Source: an uncultured Mailhella sp. (lineage in GTDB: Bacteria; Desulfobacterota; Desulfovibrionia; Desulfovibrionales; Desulfovibrionaceae). From it: a DNA stretch of 33,987 bases. Below the pieces are notes generated by a model. That model had not been told where the DNA came from, ran no database searches, and was given only the letters and a program-made list of their open reading frames with translations. A program made the position numbers and the translations under genes. The DNA lies in the NCBI GenBank assembly GCA_910579055.1, contig CAJTSU010000016.1, forward strand, positions 1-33,987. The letters run 5' to 3'. This document shows positions 15,215 to 23,489 of this stretch, one piece after another (the first letter of the stretch is position 1; each line of letters opens with the position of its first letter).

Positions 15215-15260
15215 AGCATGTTGTCATTGAAATGCTCTCGGAGTCGAGCAGAGCGAGGCT
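15213..15260 (+). repeat. Dispersed intergenic repeat R1, copy 2
   Basis: Begins on the last bases of the glnP stop codon: AGAGCAT/ATGCTCT hairpin, then CGGAGTCGAGC and AGAGCGAGGCT, nearly identical to the copy at 33856 over about 48 bp. It then diverges. An AAAATGCTCTA near 15334-15344 pairs with its first arm. The rest of 15261-15480 holds no gene. Confidence 0.7.
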
Positions 15261-15480
15261 CCGGCGGAGGCCTGAAACCTGCGCGCCAGAACACAGGATA
15301 CAGGATACTGGCTGGTAGATACTTTCAATCGCAAAATGCTCTAATGCCGCAGGCGGCTTGCTCGATTCCGCCAGGTTCACATCCTCCGGAAACTGTCTTC
15401 CAAAAGCGGATATTCGGCGCTTTGCCACAGGAGAACGCGCACCGCAAGACAAGGAGAAGCGAGCATACCCTTCGCGCGGG

Positions 15481-16845
15481 CTATTCACCCAGCAGGGCGC
15501 GCAGGGGAGCTTCCTCCTGTGTCAGAAAATTCGCCTCGTTCGTACGGACGATATCCGGCTGATCCGCCAGTTCCGGACATCGGCCGCGCAGTTCGGCCCG
15601 AAGTCGCAGAAGGCGTTCGTTCCGCTCGCGCGGGGGAAGAAGCGCCGCGCGCAGGGAGTCTGCGGCACTGCGCCGCAGATCCGCAAGACCGAGTTCCCCG
15701 GCCAGACGGAAGATATGCGCACACGGTGCCGGGCTGGTATCAAAATGCAGCGCCCGTATGGCAAGTTCCAGAGCATGCCGGGGATTTTCCGCATGGGAAA
15801 TGAGCCAGTGGCGTCCTTTCAACCAGAGCGGATATTCCCTGAGCAGCGCGGCCACTTCCGCCGGGGAGGGCCGCTTTTTCAGCTCCCTGTCCAGGCGGGC
15901 TTCCTGCCGGAGAGATAGGGCGGGCTGCCAGGTGAGCCATGAGGTAAGACGAAGCTCGTAGCCGTCTTCAAGCAGGTAAAGATGTTCATCCGGAACCAGA
16001 CAGGATGAAGCTTCGCGCGCGGCCAGGATTTGGCGGTTGTGCTCCTCGTGCAGCTTCCGCCCAGGCGTGGAACCGCAGAAATGCCAGACAACGGATTCCG
16101 GGACAAAGGCCGCGCTCCGGCGTCCTTTTCCCCTTTCAAGCGCGCGGCGGACAAGGCGGGCGCAGAGCTCCACATCTTCAAAACCGTTCCGGAACTCCTC
16201 GTCAAAGGCTCCGGCTTCGAGAAAGTCGGCGCGGCGCATGACAAGGCCGGCGGCCGTCACAATATCAAAGCGCCGGGCGCGGCGTGTGACCGCGTGATCG
16301 GCAGGCCAGTATTCATAGAGATGACGCGCGCGCATATCCGGCCTGAGTGTGACCCCGATATGCTGAATTTCTCCCTTCTCACGCCATTGCGGAGATACGC
16401 GGGCATCGGCGGGAAGGCCGCGGGGCGGGTAGAGCAGAAGGGGGCTTGCCATCAGCAGGGAATCATCCTGTTCCAGGGCATTCAGCAGAGGAGGCAGCCA
16501 GGACGGGGCAGGCTGGGTGTCGTTGTTCAGAAAGCATATGTAGCGGCCTTGCGCTTCCCGCGCGCCGAGGTTGCAGGCTCCGGCAAAATTGAGATTGCGC
16601 GGCGGCGCGAACAGGCGTCCTGCGCTTCCGAAATATTCCGCGAGGTGCCGGGCAAGGCGTTCCCCTTCGGCAGGAAAGTCCCGCGCGCCGTTGTTAATCA
16701 GCAGAATTTCGAGGGCGGCCTGACGTTCACCGCAGGAAGCGCCGTGCAGAAGGGAGGAAGATTCCCGCGAAGCGGCCAGAGCTTCCAGACAGCGCAGAGT
16801 CATGTCTGTCTGTCCGTACACAGGAATGATAATGGATGCGAGCAT
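15481..16845 (-). CDS. Family 2 glycosyltransferase
   Basis: 454 residues. A GT-A fold transferase acting on nucleotide sugars at the cytoplasmic face. The start ASIIIPVYGQTDMTLRCLEAL, the nucleotide-binding FLNNDTQP (105-112; NND in the DxD position) and GAFDEEFRNGFEDVELCARL (acceptor-side ED) are typical of the rhamnosyl-transferase-like WcaA group. The C-terminal 190 residues are helical, Arg/Leu-rich and not recognised. ATG 16845 has CAGG seven bases upstream; the longer frame runs into a repeat. No other surface-polysaccharide gene is nearby, so the product is unknown. One copy of the island-flanking repeat ends directly before this start. Confidence 0.85.
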   Translation of the reverse strand: MLASIIIPVYGQTDMTLRCLEALAASRESSSLLHGASCGERQAALEILLINNGARDFPAEGERLARHLAEYFGSAGRLFAPPRNLNFAGACNLGAREAQGRYICFLNNDTQPAPSWLPPLLNALEQDDSLLMASPLLLYPPRGLPADARVSPQWREKGEIQHIGVTLRPDMRARHLYEYWPADHAVTRRARRFDIVTAAGLVMRRADFLEAGAFDEEFRNGFEDVELCARLVRRALERGKGRRSAAFVPESVVWHFCGSTPGRKLHEEHNRQILAAREASSCLVPDEHLYLLEDGYELRLTSWLTWQPALSLRQEARLDRELKKRPSPAEVAALLREYPLWLKGRHWLISHAENPRHALELAIRALHFDTSPAPCAHIFRLAGELGLADLRRSAADSLRAALLPPRERNERLLRLRAELRGRCPELADQPDIVRTNEANFLTQEEAPLRALLGE

Positions 16846-16861
16846 GAAAGAACCTGCCGGG

Positions 16862-16966
16862 AATGAGGGCCATCCGATGCGCACACTGTTCCATAAAATC
16901 ACAAAAAGGAAAAGATACCCCGCAGGCGAAGGACGTCTTGCCCTGCCCTGCTCCGGGAAGTTCCGG
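16862..16966 (-). repeat. Island-flanking direct repeat D, copy A
   Basis: About 105 bp closely matching 18934-19043 in the same orientation. Shared blocks are CACTGTTCCATAA, AAAAGATACCCC, CGCAGGCGAA and GCTCCGGGA in the same order and nearly the same spacing. Both copies end just upstream of a minus-strand start codon, here that of the glycosyltransferase. The element may carry a promoter or leader, or mark an insertion. Confidence 0.7.
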
Positions 16967-17005
16967 CAAAAAGTTCAGTCAAACCGCTCGCGAAACTCCA
17001 TCCCT

Positions 17006-17044
17006 AAAAAAATATCTCCATCATTCGGTCCACGAATGGTGGAG
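17006..17044 (-). terminator. Intrinsic terminator after the AbiE-type genes
   Basis: Minus strand: a 12-bp stem (17033-17044 with 17016-17027, one G-T pair) with a 5-nt loop, then T7 from 17012 to 17006. It lies 36 bp past the toxin stop codon and would end the abiEi-abiEii transcript. Confidence 0.8.
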
Positions 17045-17079
17045 GCGTTCGTTGTGAAGGGGGCATCTCGTCCGGGACG

Positions 17080-17932
17080 CTATACATCTTTCAACTCTTC
17101 TGTTATCTGTCTGAAAAATCTCTCACTCCAGATATCCAAAACAGCCTTATTTTTTATGAACGGAATAACGTCTGCCTTTGCCTGTTCAAAATCAACATTG
17201 CTGAATTTTTCATTGAGGAGAGCCTTTATCTTTTTAAGAGGAAGAGTTTCATCCTCGTCGATATACGCGGTCTGAAGAAGACGTTCTCGAAGATGCTTCT
17301 GGTTTACTGCTGATCCTTTGGCAAGATAGAAAACATAATCATACAGGTCTCTGCCCTTCACACGGTTCTGCCATGATCGGCAGATGACAGCATGAATTTT
17401 CCCCGCAAAAAGGGACGGTACATCATAAAGCTGAACTTCATAAGGAGAAGGCCGCAAACGATACTTCCGCTCAAAACTCGCATACCTCGGAGGATTCACA
17501 TCCACCTCAAACTTGATTTTGATCAGCTCTGTTCGAGGAACAGTTCCGGCACGTTTTTCATCAGGGTAAAACATCAGCAGGTGTTCTTTAGTATTTGCCT
17601 TGAGGAAGGCTGAGCGGATAGTGGACTGTTGAGTTTTTTCCTTTTCTGAGATGCTTACAGTAAACCCGAAGGATTTGACCTCCTTCTCAAGGACAGGGAA
17701 GAAAGAAGCAAGATCAAATTCCCTGTCTTCCTTGAGGAGAGAAAAATCCAGATATTCTGAAAATCTGTCCAGCCCGTAGAAAATTCTCAGAGCGGTACCG
17801 CCATAAAATGCGGCATGTTTGAAGAAACCCGCACAGAACGATTTCCTGCATGATCTCTTTTATGGCATTGCACCTGTCATAAAGATTTACCGCCTCATAA
17901 TTTTTCAACATTTCTTCAATAATTGTGTTCAT
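17080..17932 (-). pseudogene. abiEii: AbiEii/AbiGii-type nucleotidyltransferase toxin, frameshifted
   Basis: The start MNTIIEEMLKNYEAVNLYDR is in one frame and the rest in another. Past residue 36 the first frame reads nonsense; the family sequence resumes in the other frame as AGFFKHAAFYGGTALR and runs to the stop at 17080, ending ERFFRQITEELKDV. The break is at 17828-17836. Family members read LCG-LSR-AGFFKH there, so about 14 bp appear to be missing, with TGCGG at the join, as expected for a deletion between short repeats. The catalytic motif is also changed: RFSEYLDFS where the family has SEDLDFS, so the first Asp of DxD is Tyr. In intact type IV systems this toxin is a nucleotidyltransferase that blocks growth. 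AT-rich, overlapping abiEi by 17 bp. Confidence 0.88.
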
Positions 17933-18518
17933 TGCAGCGCCTCCGCGCAAATCTGTTCAGCAGCTTTAAATTAGTAGTATGATATTCATCTGAAAGGGAA
18001 ACAAGAGTATCAAAGTCCAGCTTGTCATATTGTTCTAAATCAATACGCAAATCTTCAAATAAAAGCTTTTGCAGCTCCTTTTGATTCTTGACGGGAGGAA
18101 GCGCATACAACTGATCACAGAGAGCTTTTTCAGGAGAAGCAATCTGAAAATAGTAGTCCCCTTCGTGTTTCAGTCGGATCTCCAACGGATATACCGAGGG
18201 CGGCACATCGCGGTAACTGAATGAACCGAAAGGGGTTTCGTACATTTTTTTCTTTTTCTTGTCGTATGTCGCAGAGGTAAATGTATAAACGGCTTCAGGA
18301 ATCATCCCGTAAAAACTGAGAGCGAATTCAAATGACAAATAGGAAGGCCCATAGATACTTCCGGCCAGCAGATACCCCGGCACAGAGCTGTCATCTTCGT
18401 ATAAGCCTTTAACGATGGGGATAAGCTCTCCACTCTTGACCTTTCGGTTTAATTTATGAGCCGGCCACGCATAGAGCTGTCCCAACTCGTGAAGCAGCAT
18501 GGCTGTCGTTTTTATCAT
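17916..18518 (-). CDS. abiEi: AbiEi-type antitoxin (type IV toxin-antitoxin)
   Basis: 200 residues, apparently intact. An N-terminal winged-helix region (MLLHELGQLYAWPAHKLNRKVKSGELIPIVKGLYE, about 7-42) is followed by the AbiEi C-terminal domain, with YGPSYLSFEFALSFYGMIPE (56-75) and SPEKALCDQLY (127-137). Such proteins repress their own operon and neutralise the toxin without binding it. ATG 18518 has AGGTGA four bases upstream. The 3' end overlaps the toxin start, the usual bicistronic layout. Base composition is far more AT-rich than the neighbours, indicating horizontal transfer. With the toxin broken, the antitoxin has no partner here. Confidence 0.88.
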   Translation of the reverse strand: MIKTTAMLLHELGQLYAWPAHKLNRKVKSGELIPIVKGLYEDDSSVPGYLLAGSIYGPSYLSFEFALSFYGMIPEAVYTFTSATYDKKKKKMYETPFGSFSYRDVPPSVYPLEIRLKHEGDYYFQIASPEKALCDQLYALPPVKNQKELQKLLFEDLRIDLEQYDKLDFDTLVSLSDEYHTTNLKLLNRFARRRCNEHNY

Positions 18519-18610
18519 ATTTTCACCTTATAGTAATATTTTGTTCCATTATCTGGTGAAAATCAAGAATGAATAAAAGATAGCTGTGTTGCGAAATCGT
18601 GTTGAGGGCG

Positions 18611-18895
18611 CTACGAGGGAGTACCGTTCTTTCGGAAGATACGCCAGTGTTCAGAAAATTTCTGAACACGCGCCGGATCGGCATAACGATAGCCCCTGGA
18701 AAGAAAGACGTACTCATCAGGAGGAAGCTCCTCCGGGTCGGCAAAGACAGCGGCTTTATCCGGGCCGCAGGTATAGACAGTGGAATCATTGAAAAATTTC
18801 AGCCGGATATAGCGTCCGTCTCTGCTGAAGGTCTGTATATCGGCGGTTCTGTCTTTCCCTTTGAAAAGAATAAGGTATCTGTTGATGTCGGCCAA
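18611..18895 (-). pseudogene. Truncated N-terminal fragment of a helicase-like protein
   Basis: 94 residues from TTG 18895, which has GGGAG seven bases upstream. The sequence NRYLILFKGKDRTADIQTF, then GRYIRLKFFNDSTVYTC and ADPEELPPDEYVFLSRG resembles the opening of large superfamily I helicase/AAA proteins, which begin with a small domain of this kind before the P-loop. I recognise only this first domain; no Walker motif follows and the frame stops at 18611. The abiEi gene lies directly downstream, so an ancestral gene may have been cut here. A stand-alone small protein is the alternative. A copy of repeat D lies immediately upstream. Confidence 0.5.
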
Positions 18896-18933
18896 TGTTT
18901 TTCTCCCGGCATGGAGTACATGCCTCTCTTCTG

Positions 18934-19043
18934 TCGGAATAAACGCCAAGCATTTCATGCACTGTTCCATAACATCATGACAAGAAAAAGATACCCCCGC
19001 AGGCGAAAGGCGGCTCGCCGTGCCCGGCTCCGGGAGCGGGGCC
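18934..19043 (-). repeat. Island-flanking direct repeat D, copy B
   Basis: Second copy of the repeat described at 16862-16966, same orientation, with CACTGTTCCATAAC, AAAAAGATACCCCC, CGCAGGCGAAA and GGCTCCGGGA. It lies just upstream of the truncated helicase-like start. The DNA between the two copies is about 2 kb and mostly AT-rich. Confidence 0.7.
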
Positions 19044-19071
19044 GGCATGAAACGCTTGGCAGTCAGACATG

Positions 19072-19104
19072 AAAAAACGGGCCGCTCTTCAGAAAGAACG
19101 GCCC
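19072..19104 (-). terminator. Intrinsic terminator of the lactate operon
   Basis: Minus strand: GGGCCGTTCTT (19104-19094), TCTG loop, AAGAGCGGCCC (19089-19079), one mismatch, then G and TTTTTT (19077-19072). It lies about 180 bp past the permease stop codon. Several further hairpins without T tracts (19115-19190, 19199-19219, 19224-19246, 19257-19280) lie between. Confidence 0.8.
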
Positions 19105-19198
19105 ATGAGGCTGCTGATAAAGTCAACAGCCCCGAAAATTGTGCGCAGGTCGCGGCTTGGCCGCGCCGTAAAGCGCGCGATTTTCGGGGCGCTTCAGT

Positions 19199-19246
19199 CA
19201 AGCCGCAAAGCGGCTTGACGGCGCAAACCCCGCTTCGCGGGGTTTG
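19199..19246. repeat. Hairpin pair repeated on both sides of the permease gene
   Basis: TCAAGCCGC-AAA-GCGGCTTGA followed by CAAACCCCGC-TTC-GCGGGGTTTG, both perfect. The same two words recur at about 21053-21104 (GCAAACCCCGCTTTGCGG, then AGCCGCAAGGCGGCTTGAC). GAGGCTGCT and CAGCCC(C/G)GA also occur on both sides (19106 and 21217). Confidence 0.65.
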
Positions 19247-19286
19247 TCGTCAGTCTGCCATTGTCGTCAGGCAATGGCAGAGAGGG

Positions 19287-20966
19287 TTATATGCCGGAAG
19301 CGACCAGGTAGCCCGCCACCAGACCCACGGGAATGCCGTAGAGCAGGAAGGGGGCGAAGGTGCGGCGCAGGATCGAGCCTTCGTGGCCGATCATGCCGAG
19401 CACCGCGCATACGGACACGATGTTGTGGATGCAGATCATGTTGCCCATGGCACCGCCCACGCCCTGCGCCGCCAGAATCACATAATGGGCAAGGGGCGAG
19501 AAGTTGAGGGCATTGGCCACATCCCACTGGAAGTTGGCGAAGAGCATGTCGGAGACCGTGTTGGAGCCGGTGATGAACGCGCCCAGGCCGCCCGCGTAGG
19601 AAGCCAGATAGGGCCAGGCGTTGCCGGTAAGGGCCGCCATGAACTGGGCCATGGCCATGGGCATGGAGGGCAGGCCAGCGTCATTGACGCCCGAGCCCTT
19701 GAGCACGGAAACCAGCGCCACCGCGGAGATCAGGGCGATGGTGGGGGCCTTCATCTTCTTGAAGGCCGTGAGCCAGGCCGCGCTCACCTTGGAAGGTTGC
19801 ATGGTGTGCAGGCCGATGGTGATGATGGCCACGAGGATGAAGGGAATGGTGCCGGGCAGGTTGAGCAGGGCAAGGCTTGCGCCCACGCCCTGCTGACCGA
19901 GGATATTGCTCGCGCCCACCACGCCCCAGGTGGTGACGATGGGCTTGAGGCCGAAGGCGGGCACCCGGGTGAGCACCAGCAGCAGGCCGCACAGCACATA
20001 GGGCATCCAGGCGCGCATCTGGCTCATGTGATCCCGGAAATCAGTGGCGTCGCTGGCCTTGATTTCACCGCTCCAGTCGGCATCCCATTCAGCGGAAGGC
20101 GAGAACTGCCATACGCCGTCCTTGGGGATGCAGAAACCCTTCCTGGTCAGGAAAACCAGCACGCCGAGCCCGAGCAGGCCGCCCACCATGGAGGGCAGTT
20201 CCGGGCCGACGAGCCAGGCGAGGATGAGGTAGGGCACGACAAAGCAGACGGAGGCCATAAGGCAGTACTTCCATGCGCGGAAGCCTTCGGCCCAGGATTT
20301 GTTCTTGCCGAAGAAGCGGGTCATGAAGCCCAGCATGAAGATAGGCAGGATGAAAGCCATGGGCAGATGCATCAGGGTGACAAATTCCCCGATGGTTTTG
20401 TAGAACAAGGAGGGATCGCTGAAACCGAGGGCGGCCATGCCGAGCGTTTCCACGGATTTGAAACCCTGAAGCACCGGGGTGCCCACCGCGCCGAAGGTCA
20501 CGGGCACGCTGTTAAATACCAGGCAGATGACGGCGGCGCAGAGCGGGGGAAAACCGAGGCCAAGCAGCAGAGGGGCGGCCAGAGCGGCCGGAGTGCCGAA
20601 ACCCGCCGCGCCTTCGATAAAGGCCGCGAACATGAAACCGATGATGATGGCCTGGAGGCGGCGGTCAGGGCTGATGCGTTTCATGCCCGCCTGGATGGTT
20701 TCCATGCCCCCGCTGTATTCCAGCGTATAATAGATGAGGAGTGCGCCGAATACGATGATCAGCACACCGAAGGCGGTGATGGTGCCTTCAAGACACAGGG
20801 CCAGCAGGCGCAGAGGAGACTGGCCCCAAATTGCGGCGGCGAGGATGAGCCCGGAAAGCAGGGAGAGCGGCATGGCCCGGGTGGATGGCCAGCGAAGTCC
20901 GGCCATAAGCACGAGAGCGACGAGGATGGGGACAAAGGCGAAAAGCGCCAAAAGACCAATCGACAT
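19287..20966 (-). CDS. lldP: Lactate permease (LctP/LldP family)
   Basis: 559 residues. An inner-membrane lactate:proton symporter with about 13-14 hydrophobic segments spread over the whole length, the first at MSIGLLALFAFVPILVALVL. Characteristic stretches are FIEGAAGFGTPAALAAPLLLGLGFPP and FGAVGTPVLQGF in the first half and SYAGGLGAFITGSNTVSDMLF near the end. ATG 20966 has GGAGGAG five bases upstream; the 30 upstream codons are leader. It is the last gene before the terminator, 366 bp after the fused lutB-lutA gene, and would bring in the lactate that the upstream enzymes oxidise. It could also carry glycolate. Confidence 0.93.
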   Translation of the reverse strand: MSIGLLALFAFVPILVALVLMAGLRWPSTRAMPLSLLSGLILAAAIWGQSPLRLLALCLEGTITAFGVLIIVFGALLIYYTLEYSGGMETIQAGMKRISPDRRLQAIIIGFMFAAFIEGAAGFGTPAALAAPLLLGLGFPPLCAAVICLVFNSVPVTFGAVGTPVLQGFKSVETLGMAALGFSDPSLFYKTIGEFVTLMHLPMAFILPIFMLGFMTRFFGKNKSWAEGFRAWKYCLMASVCFVVPYLILAWLVGPELPSMVGGLLGLGVLVFLTRKGFCIPKDGVWQFSPSAEWDADWSGEIKASDATDFRDHMSQMRAWMPYVLCGLLLVLTRVPAFGLKPIVTTWGVVGASNILGQQGVGASLALLNLPGTIPFILVAIITIGLHTMQPSKVSAAWLTAFKKMKAPTIALISAVALVSVLKGSGVNDAGLPSMPMAMAQFMAALTGNAWPYLASYAGGLGAFITGSNTVSDMLFANFQWDVANALNFSPLAHYVILAAQGVGGAMGNMICIHNIVSVCAVLGMIGHEGSILRRTFAPFLLYGIPVGLVAGYLVASGI

Positions 20967-21332
20967 GGATTCTCCTCCGGTAAAAAAATACTCAATCGTG
21001 CGGCAATGCCGCAGCCCGGGCCGGAACGCCTTCCGGCACGCTGTCACTGGCGGCAAACCCCGCTTTGCGGAATGTGCGCCGCGTGAGCCGCAAGGCGGCT
21101 TGACCGAAAGGCATGAAAATCGCTCGCGTTACGGCGCGGCATCCTCAGCCGTTGGCGCGAAACGCCCTACGGATGAAGAGAGCAGAAATACGCGCGATCT
21201 GCTCGCAATTTTCGAGGCTGCTAAAAAGTCGGCAGCCCGGATAGAACGCCTTTCGGCATTCCGTCTGAGCCGGGCCGCCCCTGAAAAGAGGGCGGCCCGG
21301 CGGGGCGAACCCGCATGGTGCGGGAGGCGCGT
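20967..21332. other. Hairpin-rich gap between the permease and lutB-lutA genes
   Basis: No gene. From the left it holds GGCAATGCCGCAGCCCGGGCC-type repeats (about 21003-21040, related to 21231-21268) and the CAAACCCCGC/AGCCGC hairpin words shared with 19199-19246. It also holds an inverted copy of repeat R1 (21145-21192) and a strong 12-bp hairpin GCCGGGCCGCCC/GGGCGGCCCGGC (about 21280-21313). The last is the likeliest point for partial termination between lutB-lutA and the permease. Confidence 0.55.
21145..21192 (-). repeat. Dispersed intergenic repeat R1, copy 4 (inverted)
   Basis: Reverse complement of the second block of R1: TCAGCCGTTGGCG, GAAACGCCCTACGGATGA and AGAGAGCAGAAATACG match the complement of 1322-1370 at most positions. 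The initial hairpin block is not recognisable here. Confidence 0.6.
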
Positions 21333-23486
21333 CTATTTTTTTATGTTTTCAGCGAGCAGTTCCGCAATATGCGAAACCTTGACGTCCAGGTTCTGCTTTT
21401 CCGCGCCGCCGCGGATTTGCATGACGCAGCCGGGGCAGTCCATCACCACGCGGGAAGCCCCGGTTTCCTTGATGTTGTTCAGCTTTTTGTCGAGCAGTTG
21501 TGCGGAGATTTCCGGGAACTTCATGGAGTAGGTTCCGCCGAAGCCGCAGCATACTTCCTCTTCGTTGCAGGGCACATAGTCCGCCGCGTCCGCGATGAGG
21601 GCGCGGGGGGCTTCCTTCACGCCAAGGCCGCGGCAGATATGGCAGGCCGCGTGGTAGGTGGTCTTCTCTCCAGAGTTGTTGAAGTCTTCAGGCTTGAGGC
21701 CGAGCACATCATGCACGAAGGAGCTGAAGTCCGTCACCTTGTCCGCAAAGGCCCGCGCCTTGAAGAGCAGCGGGTCGCCCAGCAGAAGATCCGGGTAGCT
21801 GTGCTTGAGGTGAGAGGCGCAGCTGGCGCACAGGGTGATGATCGCGTCGTAATTTCCGGCACTGAAAGCTTCCACGTTCTGGCGGGCCACTTCTTTGGAG
21901 GTCGGGCGCTGGCCCATCATTTCCAGGGGCAGGCCGCAGCAGGTCTGGGCTTCGGGGTAGTCCACGGCCACGCCGTGCGCGGCCAGCACCTTCACCGCCG
22001 CTTCTAGCTGTTCGGGGTAAACGAAGTCCTGCGCGCAGCCGCCGAAGATGGCAACGCGGTATTTGGGGGTTTCCACCCGGGGCGACAGCGCGGGCCAGCG
22101 GTCGCGGAAGGACTTGTCCGCAATGGCGGGCAGCGCCTTGAAGCCGTGCTTGCCCAGGAACATGGCGGGCAAATGGCGCTGGAACTGCGTACCGCGGGTG
22201 AACGGCTTCTGAGCGAAAGCCGCGTATTTGAGCAGGCGGTGGAAGAGTTTGCGGTTTTTCATCACCGAGGAGAGCAGCCCCATGGGCAGGGGATTGCCTT
22301 CTTCTTCCGTGAGGCGGCTGCGGATTTCCCGCAGCAGACGGGGCAGATCGATGCCGCCCGCGCATACGCTTTTGCAGGATTCGCAGCCCACGCAGTTCTG
22401 GCAGAGTACCTTGGCCTTGTCATGTCCGTGGAAGAAATAGGTCAGGATGAGGCCGATGGCTCCAATGTAGATATAGCCCATCTTGTGTCCGCCCACCAGA
22501 CGGAACACCGGGCAGACGTTGGCGCAGGCTCCGCAGCGTACGCAGCGGAAAATCTGCGAGAACAGCGGATCCTTGGCGATTTCACTGCGGCCGTTGTCGA
22601 CAAAGACCACATGCATGATTTTTTTGCCGTCGGGGTTGGCCTGGCATTCTCCCGCGCCGTCCATGAGCGTGACATAGGAAGTCAGGCGCTGGGCCGTGGC
22701 GTTGCGCGGCAGCACCTGAAGCGCGGTGAGCGCCACGTCGAGGGTGGGCACCAGTTTGTCCAGGCCGGCAATGGCCACATGCACGCGGGGCAGGGTGGTC
22801 ACCATGCGGGCGTTGCCTTCGTTGGTCACGGTGGAAACCGCGCCGTTTTCCGCAATGGCGAAGTTGCATCCGCTCACGCCCATGTCGGCGGCGATGAACT
22901 TGCGGCGCAGTTGTACGCGGGCCACCTTGACCAGACGCTGAATGTCCTCCGCGTCCTGCTTCACGCCGGTTTCCCTGGTGAAGTCTTCAGCCACCTGATA
23001 GCGGGAAAGGTGAATGGCGGGCATGACCATGTGGGAGGGGCCTTCATGGCGCAGCTGGATGATCCATTCCCCCAGGTCGGTTTCATCCACGATCAGCCCC
23101 TCTTTTTCCAGATAGGGGTTGAGCTGGATTTCCTCGGCCGTCATGGATTTGGACTTGACTACCCGCTTGACGTCATTTTCCTTGGCGATGCGGGCGATGA
23201 TGGCGTTGGCTTCCTCCGCCGTGGCCGCGCGGTGGACATGTACCCCGCGTTTTTCCGCCTGTTCCTTGAACTGTTGGTACAGCTCTTCCATGTGCTTGCA
23301 GGCGTCGTCCTTGGCGTCGGCAATCTGCGCGATCAGGCCGCGCTCGTCCACTTCCTTGAAGATGGTTTCGCGGTTGGCGCGGTAGGCCACGGCAAAGGTG
23401 TCCAGCGTATTGCGCAGGAACTTGTCTTCCAGGGCCTCGCCAAGCTGCTTGTGATATTCCGAGTAGTTTTTCGGCGCGCTATGCAT
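21333..23486 (-). CDS. lutB: Lactate utilization iron-sulfur protein, LutB fused to a LutA-like domain
   Basis: 717 residues. The N-terminal part (about 1-300) is a LUD domain as in LutB/LldF, with GVSGCNFAIAENGAVSTVTNEGN and PTLDVALTALQVLPRNATAQ. It is followed by two 4Fe-4S motifs, CVRCGACANVCPVF and CQNCVGCESCKSVC. The C-terminal part (about 450-717) is a LutA-like CCG domain pair: GGCAQDFVYPE, QTCCGLPLEMMG, ACHICRGLG, VCCGFGGTYSMKFPE and DCPGCVMQIRGGAEK. In Bacillus these are separate LutA and LutB subunits of the L-lactate oxidation complex; a fused form of this length occurs in Desulfovibrio. It is a cytoplasmic or membrane-associated electron carrier complex. It starts 3 bp after lutC, with GGAGG inside the lutC end. 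Confidence 0.92.
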   Translation of the reverse strand: MHSAPKNYSEYHKQLGEALEDKFLRNTLDTFAVAYRANRETIFKEVDERGLIAQIADAKDDACKHMEELYQQFKEQAEKRGVHVHRAATAEEANAIIARIAKENDVKRVVKSKSMTAEEIQLNPYLEKEGLIVDETDLGEWIIQLRHEGPSHMVMPAIHLSRYQVAEDFTRETGVKQDAEDIQRLVKVARVQLRRKFIAADMGVSGCNFAIAENGAVSTVTNEGNARMVTTLPRVHVAIAGLDKLVPTLDVALTALQVLPRNATAQRLTSYVTLMDGAGECQANPDGKKIMHVVFVDNGRSEIAKDPLFSQIFRCVRCGACANVCPVFRLVGGHKMGYIYIGAIGLILTYFFHGHDKAKVLCQNCVGCESCKSVCAGGIDLPRLLREIRSRLTEEEGNPLPMGLLSSVMKNRKLFHRLLKYAAFAQKPFTRGTQFQRHLPAMFLGKHGFKALPAIADKSFRDRWPALSPRVETPKYRVAIFGGCAQDFVYPEQLEAAVKVLAAHGVAVDYPEAQTCCGLPLEMMGQRPTSKEVARQNVEAFSAGNYDAIITLCASCASHLKHSYPDLLLGDPLLFKARAFADKVTDFSSFVHDVLGLKPEDFNNSGEKTTYHAACHICRGLGVKEAPRALIADAADYVPCNEEEVCCGFGGTYSMKFPEISAQLLDKKLNNIKETGASRVVMDCPGCVMQIRGGAEKQNLDVKVSHIAELLAENIKK

Positions 23487-23489
23487 GAC

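Noticed and set aside
19020..21086. Plus-strand open frame of 688 codons
   Set aside because: It is antisense to the lactate permease. The His/Gly/Asp-rich composition is that of a shadow frame.
21280..21313. Full intrinsic terminator after lutB-lutA
   Set aside because: The 12-bp stem is strong, but no T tract follows it on the minus strand, so only partial termination or RNA stabilisation can be proposed.
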